DNA of 64,000 nucleotides, taken from positions 1 to 64,000 of the forward strand of contig WNNJ02002925.1 of assembly GCA_012934845.2 (NCBI GenBank), given 5' to 3'. Source of the DNA: Pomphorhynchus laevis (lineage: Eukaryota; Acanthocephala; Palaeacanthocephala; Echinorhynchida; Pomphorhynchidae). The notes under the pieces were generated by a model, which saw only the letters and a program-made list of their open reading frames with translations, was not told where the DNA came from and did not search any database. The position numbers and the translations under genes are program-made. Positions 32,052 to 40,095 of the stretch are shown in pieces; the stretch's first letter is position 1, and each line of letters begins with the position of its first letter.

Positions 32052-35021
32052 TCATATGTTCTCTGACTCGATCTTCGTCTTCAAGAAGGGATCTTCCTCC
32101 AGATTTCGTTTAAAAGAAGCCAGATTCGAGGATGCTACTGTTGTGTCAGCAAGGTGGTTCCAAGTATTAACGATTCGTTGGAAGTATAGGGATGTTCGTT
32201 TGTAGCGTAATCGTTGTGTTTTTAGCATGAACTGATGACCACGAAGTGAGGTTATATCGCGCGTATGCATTAGCGATCTGAGTGGATGGCGATTGTCGTG
32301 TAAAATCTGCCAGGCTAGGCACAGGTCCGCCTTGTCGCGTAGATACTGAAGCGATCTCATTCCCAAACTCGAGAGCCGATCTTGATATTCCATATGTCTA
32401 ACCGCTTTTACCATTTTAGTTGCTGATCGGAATACAGACTCTAGATTATAACGTTCTCGTAAGGTGATTGGGTAACAAGCTGGCGAAGCATATAGGAGGA
32501 TGCTCAAAATAAGTGCTTGTGAGATTGTTTTAAAGCATGAGATGTCAATATGAACAAGAGCTCGGCGAATCAGGCCGATGACTCTTCTCACTTTGGAACA
32601 TGTAGTGTCAGTATGTAAACGTGTCGATAAGTTAGAACATACATAAACACCTAAATCCCTGTATGAGTTCGTCCTAAGAATAACACTGTTGTTTATATGA
32701 TAAATATGAGCTGACTCGGCCGGACGTCTTGATATACAAATGTAGGCACACTTTTTCAAATTGAATTTTAACCCGTTCAAAATCGACCAGTCATTTATGG
32801 TGTTAATATCATACTGCAAGATGTCAACATCTGAGTCCAAGAATATGGGGCGCCAAATTTTTAAATCATCAGCATAAAGAACACACTCAGATCTAAGTTT
32901 AGGAATGAGGTCGTTAATGTATATGCTGAAAAGAACTGGACCGAGTATAGTTCCCTGAGGTACTCCAAGATTTGTAGGGAAGCGATCAGATAATTCGTCG
33001 TTTACCCTTACGAAGCAATGACGGTCAGACAGAAATTCAATAATCCAGCGAACTAAACACTCATCAAGGTTGATATTACGCAGTTTTTGAATTAAATTAG
33101 CATGAAGGACTGTATCAAATGCCTTAGAGAAGTCGAAGAAGATGGCGTCAACCGGAATACCAGAATCATAATATCTGGTCCAGCTATCGTGTGATAACAA
33201 CAAATTCGTTAGCGTTGAATGATTTTTTCGAAAACCATGTTGTTCAGGGGCTAGAATATGGTTCGTTTCTAGGTGAGTGGTGACTTTTCGCAGAAGTAAG
33301 CGTTCCAGTACGCGACAGCAGACACATGTGAGGCTAATCGGTCTGTAGTTACAGATGTCAGAACGAGACCCCTGTTTTAATATTGGGCAGATAATAGAGC
33401 GCTTCCAGTCTGAGGGAATCTTTCCTAGCACAAGTGTTGCACAGAAGATATTATATAGAGGTAGGTATATGATGTCAGCTAGGTTGCGAAGATATGCTGA
33501 CGGCAATAGATCCGGACCAGCACTTAATGTGCATTTCAGACGGGACAACTCGCTGTACACTAAGTCAGGTCTAATGAAGTTATCAAGGTCAGAAGTAGTA
33601 TTAGCTACCAAACAATACAAACTGTCAGTTATTTGCGGTGGAGCATTCAGTGACGAATTCAGCGATGTTAAGTGTGTGCCGAATACATTCGCAATTTCCT
33701 TTGAGTCCAATACCAAATAACCTTGGCTATCGAGAATAGAGGAGAACGTGTTAGCTATACGTTTTCTTGATGAAATGTATTTGAAGAGTGAGCCAGGATC
33801 ACGACGACATCGTTGGGATAAATTCTTTTCAAAGATTACTCTCGTACGTCTCTTCAAGGATGTTACCCTGTTTCTATACTGTCGGTATTGCTCAAAACTA
33901 GAGTTACCTGCTTTATAATTACAATATGCCTTGCGTCGTCGAGCCAGTGCTTGTTTGAGTTCTCGATTAAACCAACGAGGAGATAAGCCGACGTCAGTTT
34001 GACGTACAATTGGAGCGTAGCGGGTAAGTATTGAATACAAGGTGTCTTTGAAAAACAGCCAGGCGGAATCAATACCCACAGTATAAGCATCAGGCCACGA
34101 AACGGTAGAAAGGAACTCCTTTATTTTGTTGTAGTCGGCTTTAAAAGGGTTGAATCTATTAACAAAGGAATTATATATAGGGATACTAATTCCAAGATCT
34201 ATTAATAAGGTGACATGATCAGAACAACCAACTGGATCCAAGTGATTAACGCTAGTGACAATATGTCCTGGAGCAGACAAAACCAGATCAAGAAGAGAAC
34301 GAGACGTAGAAGATATTCTGGTAAATCCATTGACATGTTGGGTAAGGTATAGATCATTGATTGTTTGAAGTAACACAATCGAACCAAAGTCAGACGGCGA
34401 ATTAAAACTGTATGTATTCCAATCTATTGTAGGCATGTTAAAGTCACCAACAACCAATATTGGCTTATTAGGGTCCGATAGCTGGTATAAACGTTGCACG
34501 ATGCTATCAGTGCATGAAGTAGGGCTGCGGTAAACGACTACAAGTATCAAGGAGAATGGCCGGTATAATCTGACCGCTAAAAGTTCGTTTGAAGTTAGGG
34601 GGTCGTTAAAAGTTTCTACGACACGGAACTTTATTGTGTCACGTATATATAGTAATATACCACCACCCTGTTTAGCTATTCTATCGCTGCGGCACGCATT
34701 ATATCCTTTCAACAAAATTTCATTATCGGAGATAGAAGGGTTTAGCCACGATTCCGTAAAAGCTGCAATTATCGGTTGATGGTCGTGAATCAGTAATCCA
34801 ATCTCATCAATTTTATTTAACACACTACGCACATTAGAGTATAGAATTTGGTGGGAAGCTTTGTTTATTGTACATCTAGATGACGAACTCTTTTGAGTTC
34901 CCGACTTGAACAAGGCAATAGAGTTTCTTATGAAATTTTGGTAGATGCACTCTGTAGGCATGCGGTCGGCGTCGGAGCACGCTGGGAAGCAATATTTGCT
35001 TTGTTCAAAAGACCTTGCCAA
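32052..35021 (-). CDS. CR1-like LINE ORF2: APE endonuclease and RT, intact
   Basis: Open for about 989 codons; the frame is open from 35021 but the first in-frame Met is about residue 21 (MPTECIYQNF), so the start is uncertain. APE endonuclease, residues about 55-270: YSNVRSVLNKIDEIG, FTESWLNPSISDNEIL, KQGGGILLYIRD, VVYRSPTS, VVGDFNMPTIDWN, SLLDLVLS, GCSDHVTLLID. RT, about 480-760: DWKRSIICPILKQGSR, YRPISLTCVCCRVLERL, EQHGFRKNHSTLTNLLL, IFFDFSKAFDTV, LGVPQGTILGPVLFSIYIND, VLYADDLKIW. The C-terminus has TSLRGHQFMLKTQRLRY and NTWNHLADTTV. All catalytic residues for nicking and copying (E, D/N, DH; D and DD) are present. It copies the element RNA at the nicked target; this is family knowledge. 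Confidence 0.93.
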   Translation of the reverse strand: MARSFEQSKYCFPACSDADRMPTECIYQNFIRNSIALFKSGTQKSSSSRCTINKASHQILYSNVRSVLNKIDEIGLLIHDHQPIIAAFTESWLNPSISDNEILLKGYNACRSDRIAKQGGGILLYIRDTIKFRVVETFNDPLTSNELLAVRLYRPFSLILVVVYRSPTSCTDSIVQRLYQLSDPNKPILVVGDFNMPTIDWNTYSFNSPSDFGSIVLLQTINDLYLTQHVNGFTRISSTSRSLLDLVLSAPGHIVTSVNHLDPVGCSDHVTLLIDLGISIPIYNSFVNRFNPFKADYNKIKEFLSTVSWPDAYTVGIDSAWLFFKDTLYSILTRYAPIVRQTDVGLSPRWFNRELKQALARRRKAYCNYKAGNSSFEQYRQYRNRVTSLKRRTRVIFEKNLSQRCRRDPGSLFKYISSRKRIANTFSSILDSQGYLVLDSKEIANVFGTHLTSLNSSLNAPPQITDSLYCLVANTTSDLDNFIRPDLVYSELSRLKCTLSAGPDLLPSAYLRNLADIIYLPLYNIFCATLVLGKIPSDWKRSIICPILKQGSRSDICNYRPISLTCVCCRVLERLLLRKVTTHLETNHILAPEQHGFRKNHSTLTNLLLSHDSWTRYYDSGIPVDAIFFDFSKAFDTVLHANLIQKLRNINLDECLVRWIIEFLSDRHCFVRVNDELSDRFPTNLGVPQGTILGPVLFSIYINDLIPKLRSECVLYADDLKIWRPIFLDSDVDILQYDINTINDWSILNGLKFNLKKCAYICISRRPAESAHIYHINNSVILRTNSYRDLGVYVCSNLSTRLHTDTTCSKVRRVIGLIRRALVHIDISCFKTISQALILSILLYASPACYPITLRERYNLESVFRSATKMVKAVRHMEYQDRLSSLGMRSLQYLRDKADLCLAWQILHDNRHPLRSLMHTRDITSLRGHQFMLKTQRLRYKRTSLYFQRIVNTWNHLADTTVASSNLASFKRNLEEDPFLKTKIESENI

Positions 35022-36229
35022 CGGATGTGGAGGCGCCGCCGCACTACCTGAAAATTCTGAATTGTTAGGTTGTTTTCACCATGTGCCAGTCTTTGAGCTA
35101 GTTCCGATTTTGCCATTGATAAACGTGTACGATCAGCGGGGTCCAGGTCTCTAAGAATACGGGTGCCGGAACCTTTCAGGTGAAATGAGTTACGATGTAT
35201 GAGCTGCACAATTTCACATGAAGTAAACACAATTTTGAGGAGGCGTGGTCGATCGTTGACGGACGAAGGAGCACGACCTAGCCGGAAGACAGCTTTGAGA
35301 CGCATATCTCTCACAGCTTCACAAGATGATGATCCATTTAAGACAGTCGTTAGAATGGATCTGACATGTATTAAGTCATCATCAAGTCTGGCCTGATTGT
35401 TTAGGGCATCGGACTCCTTAATGTTAGCAATTAAAATGCATTTGTTTCTATCACAAACAGCATTTGAACGGGGTCTGTTTGAGCAACCAGTACTATGTAC
35501 AAGGGTACGATTGTGCTTTTCGTGAAAATCATTAATACAATCTACCTTAACAGGTTGCGTGTTATGAGATAGTTGGTTTATACGAATTGCGGGAGTTTGC
35601 GATCTATCAAATGACCGGGTATGCAAAGTTTTGTCGTTGTTTATAGCCGTTTCAGTCATATAACTGGTCGGTCGTATTACAAGAGGCACACCATTGTTAA
35701 CCGAAACCATCTGTTCGCCAATATTCTTAGACATATTTTGATCTCTTCCGGGAATGTCATCACAAAAAATCGATTGGTTGCAAACAGTATGTCGAACAGT
35801 ATCATTTGATTGGCTTGTAGAACGATTTGGAACATGACGTGACACTGAGTCTAGCTGGGCATATGAACTATTTGGTGATGGTAGCCTGTTACCCGTTAGC
35901 AACGAACATACTTGTCTCTGAAGTTCGAGAACGTTTGTCTCTAAAGTAGCTGCGCAAAATCCACAAATAAAATCTTTATCAAGGAAATTGACAGGTAGTT
36001 GACGTGGTATCCACACAGTGGTCCAAACAGGACATTGTGAATTAGAACATTTAATGTCACGGTGACTACTTCCGTCTGTAGATGATATGTCCTGGGAGAT
36101 ATCAACAGAATTGGCCTGCAAGGCTTGCTCGTCTTTGGACCGACTTTCATGTTGTCTTACTGAACGCTCACTGTCATCATCTCGCTTAGAAGGAACAACA
36201 GCTGCTTTACGTGGTCGACCTCTTGTCAT
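34928..36229 (-). CDS. CR1-like LINE ORF1 (433 aa)
   Basis: Nucleic-acid-binding ORF1, starting at a true ATG (36227-36229). N-terminus MTRGRPRKAAVVPSKRDDD carries an AT-hook-like GRPRK motif. Around residues 60-95 sits a PHD-like zinc cluster (CSNSQCPVWTTVW, then DFICGFCAATLE). A 150-residue polar linker follows. The C-terminal third is an RRM-like/esterase-free domain (NKCILIANIKESDALNNQAR, VFRLGRAPSSVNDRPRLLKI, TRILRDLDPADRTRLS, NNLTIQNFQVV, LHIRWQGLL) also seen in the other C copies and, more distantly, in family A ORF1. Its end overlaps ORF2, so ORF2 is probably translated by re-initiation or leaky reading. Confidence 0.88.
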   Translation of the reverse strand: MTRGRPRKAAVVPSKRDDDSERSVRQHESRSKDEQALQANSVDISQDISSTDGSSHRDIKCSNSQCPVWTTVWIPRQLPVNFLDKDFICGFCAATLETNVLELQRQVCSLLTGNRLPSPNSSYAQLDSVSRHVPNRSTSQSNDTVRHTVCNQSIFCDDIPGRDQNMSKNIGEQMVSVNNGVPLVIRPTSYMTETAINNDKTLHTRSFDRSQTPAIRINQLSHNTQPVKVDCINDFHEKHNRTLVHSTGCSNRPRSNAVCDRNKCILIANIKESDALNNQARLDDDLIHVRSILTTVLNGSSSCEAVRDMRLKAVFRLGRAPSSVNDRPRLLKIVFTSCEIVQLIHRNSFHLKGSGTRILRDLDPADRTRLSMAKSELAQRLAHGENNLTIQNFQVVRRRLHIRWQGLLNKANIASQRAPTPTACLQSASTKIS

Positions 36230-36359
36230 TTGTAATTTCGTTCCTCGTTGTTTTGTGTTCCTCGTTTGTAATTTGTGTATTTACTTTAGATCTCAAACTT
36301 TTTTAAGGTCTCAAACTTTTTTAATTATAATAATAAAGTAACTGCCACGCCGAAGCTAG

Positions 36360-36525
36360 TATAAAGTAGGTTCGAATAATGGTCAGACAATCTCGGTAAA
36401 CAATCTTATCATTATAAAGTAGGTTCGAATAATGGTCAGACAATCTCGGTAAACAATCTTATCATTATAAAGTAGGTTCGAATAATGGTCAGACAATCTC
36501 GGCAACTAGGTAAACAATCTTATAA
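36360..36525. repeat. 53-bp tandem repeat, three units, 5' of intact LINE
   Basis: Units start at 36360, 36413 and 36466 (TATAAAGTAGGTTCGAATAA at each start) and are nearly identical. The third carries an extra CAACTAGG. A shorter tandem, CTCAAACTTTTTT twice, lies at 36293-36322. Because the array sits directly upstream of the 5' UTR of the intact C element, it may be its promoter array. Confidence 0.9.
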
Positions 36526-36728
36526 TATTACGGAATAGCCGTCAGAACGGTCAAATTCCACAGCAGTACGGTCGTTGCAAGGCTGTTGTATAATTTATTA
36601 TTTTATATCTTTATCTCTTAGATTTTTCAGTGGTTTATCTCTTAGTTTTTCATAAAGGTTTAGCTGTTTTTATTACATAATTTAAATTGTATTTGATTAA
36701 GATTTTTTTACAACATCAGAATGCGTAG
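36526..36728. other. spacer
   Basis: GTCAGAACGGTCAAATTCC and GCAGTACGGTCGTTGCAAGG, then AT-rich sequence with the duplicated TTTATCTCTTAG. No gene seen. Confidence 0.4.
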
Positions 36729-36985
36729 TATATATCATTTCTTGTATAGATTGTGAGAAGACTTCTGTTGGACAAACTAAACAAGACTTGATAGAATTTA
36801 CCAAAATAAGTACAATCTGAGAAAAATAGATACATCCTTAGCAATCATGTGACTGATCATAACATTGATTTTGAAAAAACCGGCATCATATGTAACGAAA
36901 ACCAGTAAGCATGAAGGCCTCATTCTGTAATCTTTGTACATATCCAATTTTCTTACAATGGAAAAAATAAGCTTGATTGGTATTT
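36729..36985 (+). pseudogene. Penelope-like GIY-YIG endonuclease fragment
   Basis: Reading across frames shows CIDCEKTSVGQTKQD, RIYQNKYNLRKIDTS and SNHVTDHNIDFEKTGIICNE in the order of the GIY-YIG endonuclease of PLEs (IPCxxC...YIGQTKR, HK, SAxxEHxxxxxHxIDFExxxIL). The Cys pair and both His positions typical of PLE EN are visible. Frames change at least twice and stops follow. The RT part of this copy is not found nearby. Confidence 0.55.
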
Positions 36986-37289
36986 AAAACTCCCTCATTT
37001 ATGCTATATTTATGTTATTAAATATAACATAAATATGTTTAAAAATGTCACTGAAAATATCTGAGTGATAAAAATAAATTGAAATGGACTGTCAAGTACA
37101 GTGTAAATATTAAAATAATAAATCTAGTTTCTAATATTATCGAGGATGGTATACAGTCAATTAGTTACATTTGACACCAAAGCAATTATATATGATATAT
37201 TCATCTATTAGTTAATTTCTTAGCAAATACCTTTTTATTATCAATATTATCGAGAATTAAACTTATTGATAAATTTAGAAATATGACCT
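36986..37289. other. AT-rich spacer with a palindrome
   Basis: Includes TATTTATGTTA-ttaaata-TAACATAAATA around 37007-37036, an 11-bp stem. No gene recognised. Confidence 0.4.
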
Positions 37290-37395
37290 CTAATCCTTAT
37301 TATGATACAACGTCTGTTATTTATTAGTCAATTCATAAAAATTAACTTTTATTTTAAATTTCAACTATTTTATTTTAACTTTATTATTATATGTC
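37290..37395 (+). repeat. Repeat X, left part, split by a LINE
   Basis: TATGATACAACGTCTGTTAT through TTTATTTTAACTT. The X sequence continues at 37937 after the inserted LINE piece, with AACTT present on both sides. Confidence 0.8.
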
Positions 37396-37936
37396 GACTT
37401 CCAAGGAAGCTGAAGCACGTAAGGAAGCATCACATCGAATAAATAAACAGAAAATAAACCAAAAAACATCAAGAGTTCACGAGGTCAAGCTTTAAGCGTT
37501 CTTTGAATTGCACAGCAGAAGAGCTGTCGATTACACCAGGTGATAATCCATTCCATCGTTTACAGACGCGATCCATCACTGTCGTGCAATTTGTTCGATG
37601 CTTTGAGCGATGCTTCAAACATAGCTCGTATCCACGTAACATTGAGGATTCACGAAGACAGAACAGCTGCTTACACGGATGGTTAGGCACGCGCAGCGAC
37701 ATCCACACTAGTGTAAGATCTGCAATCAACAGATCGCATTGAACAGATCTTATACCCAACGTCTCTAGTCTAACTGGATAAGGAATGGAGCGAGTTGCCG
37801 GAACCAAGTGCGTGGCTCTTCTCAAAATGTTGTCGAATTCACTCAATTCTGATTTTAGTTGAGGGTGTGTCGCGTGAGATGCATAGAGCATATGTGATTT
37901 TAAGAGACTCGAATATACAATGCGTAAAGCCTTTGG
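37396..37936 (-). pseudogene. CR1-like LINE 3' fragment nested in repeat X
   Basis: C-terminal RT piece on the - strand, open 37891-37469: MLYASHATHPQL, EFDNILRRATHLVPA, YPVRLETLGIRSVQCDLLIA, SSMLRGYELCLKHRSKHR, VCKRWNGLSPGVID. It is a different subfamily from the other C copies. The 3' tail (- strand) ends CATATAATAA next to the left half of X, and the 5' truncation point touches the right half. AACTT appears at both junctions, consistent with a 5-bp target duplication. Confidence 0.85.
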
Positions 37937-38116
37937 CTCAACTTGATATAAATTATATAAAATCTTTTATAATTATTTATAATTATTTATTATTTAATTA
38001 TTAAATTTTGACTTATTGATTTAGCATTATTATTTTGATTTATTGATTTTTATTTATTTAATTTTATTTGCTTATTTTTATTTTATAATTATATTGAATA
38101 CGTAGACTCAGTTAGA
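37937..38116 (+). repeat. Repeat X, right part
   Basis: Resumes the X consensus at TTGATATAAATTATA and runs through TTTAGCATTATTATT to the conserved end CGTAGACTCAGTTAGATGAA near 38101-38120. Confidence 0.8.
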
Positions 38117-38593
38117 TGAATTAATTATTGAATAAAAATTGCTAGTGTTAATAAGAGTAAATTCGAGTAAATAGCAGTATACAGCAATATAAAATAAACT
38201 TAGCATAACACCCTAACGAAAATAACTCTTTAATGCCGTAAGCACATAACTTGATCTCCTTATTAAAAATACGCTGTATGATGTGTTTTCATTTAAAAAA
38301 GGGTTACTTGACCCCTAAAATTTCAACTCTCATATATATTAGAATGAAGTTTTAGGTTTGATTAATAATCATCTTTAAGCTAATCACAAGATCAAATCAT
38401 ATTCATAACCGCCAAGATCACTAGATTCCATTTTATATTTTAGATCAATATCAACAGAACACAAGTTTATTTAAATATTTGGCTAGCTGCTTCTGGCATC
38501 ATTAGAAAAACAAAACAATTTATTCAGTTGAACAAAACACAATTCAACTAATTGTGATTTGTTACTGATGATGTGAGAGCGAAATTTTAAAAT
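38117..38593. other. unassigned AT-rich spacer
   Basis: No open frame or repeat recognised. CAACTAATTGTG and GAACAAAACACAATTCAAC near 38530-38560 form weak inverted matches only. Confidence 0.4.
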
Positions 38594-38806
38594 AAATTTG
38601 GATTTTTCTGATCTTGTTCCAAAATTCAAAATATATTTGTGGGTTCTGTGCCTGAAATATATAAATTTGGATTTTTCTGATCTTGTTCCAAAATTCAAAA
38701 TATATTTGTGGGTTCTGTGCCTGAAATATATAAATTTGGATTTTTCTGATCTTGTTCCAAAATTCAAAATATATTTGTGGGTTCTGTGCCTCAAATATAT
38801 TTGAGG
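38594..38806. repeat. 69-bp tandem repeat at the 5' junction of a LINE, three units
   Basis: Units begin at 38594, 38663 and 38732. Each is a 42-bp core (AAATTTGGATTTTTCTGATC at its start) followed by 27 bp that match the first bases of the adjoining LINE (TTTGTGGGTTCTGTGCCT). The same 42-bp core recurs at 43126 and 43196 beyond the LINE's 3' end, so the core is probably duplicated target DNA. Confidence 0.9.
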
Positions 38807-38811
38807 TTTGT

Positions 38812-40095
38812 GGGTTCTGTGCCTCCGAATTGCTCTACTTGTTGTTCAAGGGCCATTGTGACGAGCAAGTATCAATAAATGCTTTAAAGAGGAACGCAGA
38901 TTCAAACAGTCACAACGATGGGGAAGATCATAGTATTAACGAACCAGAACGGAGTTCAGAAGCGTTCAGAAAGTCAAGCAGCTCGTCGTCAGGGATTGAT
39001 GATGTTTCGGCCACTCCAAAATTATCTGAGATAGGAACCAATAATGCTATTCATGTACTCAATCATTCTCTCACGCAGCAGTCGAAGTTAGAACTGAGCG
39101 ATCGTTCAATCATACCCTTCAATAACAATTCAACTCAATGCTTCGTTAGGGATGCATTGCATGAGACTAATGTGATGGATTACTCCTTCAAACAACTTCC
39201 TGTTTTGGATTCTATTGTTCATCCCCATATATTGGACTCGAGCAGCGTCGGTCTTGATGTAGATAACAAATGTTCCGCCCTCAAGCATGCAAATGTTGAT
39301 TTGTCAACTCCTGTTAACACTTCCTCGGGCAGTGATTGTTCTCAAAACTGTCCTCTAGGTAGCGATTGTAGTGAGCGTCCTTGTGCTTACCCGCAGCAAC
39401 TGCATCACCGCTGCAGTTTATGTGTTGCTCCTCTAGTAGCCCCGTTTATTGAGAGCGTTAAGGATCTTGCAAAGGCTAGTCAGATTATAGTTAGGCCTAT
39501 AGATAATCTACGACAAATAGTTAGCCTTCCGAATAATAAACAACATGCAGTGATTCCTCCAAATCATCGTCGGCCATCGATTACCCCTGAGACTCATTCT
39601 TCATTAGTTCCGTATGCTAGCCCTAAACAATTTAGCTCTAGACAATTTAACTCCAGAAGAGAGTTAAACGTTATCGTGAGCGGTGTTGAAGAATCTCTCA
39701 GTAACAATCCCCAAAGTAGACTGGATGACGATATTATGCATCTTCGCGCAGTGTTTTCTAAGATTTTTCTCCAGAGCGATGTGGATGTTGCGAAGTGTCT
39801 TAAAGTTCGAAGAGTTTTTCGTCTAGGCAAGAAACTTTCAGATAGACCTAGACTTCTAAAAGTTGTTCTAGACTCAAAAGATCATGTTGACTTCCTACTC
39901 AAGCATGCATTTAGATTATCACGCTCTGATTTTCATATACTCCGTGATTTATCTCCTGCAGATCGTTTGAGAAGACACGAGGCTTTCAACGAGCTGCATC
40001 GACGGCTGGAAAGTGGTGAGGGCAACCTATGTGTCTGGAATTTTCGGGTGGTCAAGTGGCGTCCGACTGTCCGGTGGCAACCCTTACTTCTGTAG
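38812..40095 (+). CDS. CR1-like LINE ORF1, N-terminus missing
   Basis: Open frame with no ATG at its start. It begins in the remnant of the PHD-like zinc cluster (VCGFCASELL), continues in a long Ser/Asn-rich linker with CSQNCPLGSDC and HHRCSLCVAPLVAPFIES, and ends in the RRM-like domain (LNVIVSGVEESLSNNPQSRL, RRVFRLGKKLSDRPRLLKVV, DFHILRDLSPADRLRRHEAF, GNLCVWNFRVVKWRPTVRW). ORF1 proteins of this group bind RNA; here the zinc cluster would be incomplete. Overlaps ORF2 by 67 bases. Confidence 0.8.
   Translation, partial: GFCASELLYLLFKGHCDEQVSINALKRNADSNSHNDGEDHSINEPERSSEAFRKSSSSSSGIDDVSATPKLSEIGTNNAIHVLNHSLTQQSKLELSDRSIIPFNNNSTQCFVRDALHETNVMDYSFKQLPVLDSIVHPHILDSSSVGLDVDNKCSALKHANVDLSTPVNTSSGSDCSQNCPLGSDCSERPCAYPQQLHHRCSLCVAPLVAPFIESVKDLAKASQIIVRPIDNLRQIVSLPNNKQHAVIPPNHRRPSITPETHSSLVPYASPKQFSSRQFNSRRELNVIVSGVEESLSNNPQSRLDDDIMHLRAVFSKIFLQSDVDVAKCLKVRRVFRLGKKLSDRPRLLKVVLDSKDHVDFLLKHAFRLSRSDFHILRDLSPADRLRRHEAFNELHRRLESGEGNLCVWNFRVVKWRPTVRWQPLLL

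Larger units (their letters stand above)
32045..36340 (-). mobile_element. Family C (CR1-like) LINE, apparently intact
   Basis: About 4.3 kb with both ORFs uninterrupted, ORF1 36229-34928 and ORF2 35021-32052, overlapping by about 90 bases. The APE and RT catalytic motifs are all present. No stop or frame change was found in either ORF, in contrast to every other C copy in the window. The 5' UTR runs from 36230 to about 36340 and is followed outward by three 53-bp tandem units. This is the best candidate in the window for an active autonomous element. Confidence 0.9.

Noticed and set aside
38483-38804. ORFs with repeated DFSDLVPKFKIYLWVLCL-type sequence
   Set aside because: They arise from the 69-bp tandem units at the LINE junction, whose length is a multiple of three; they are not a protein repeat.
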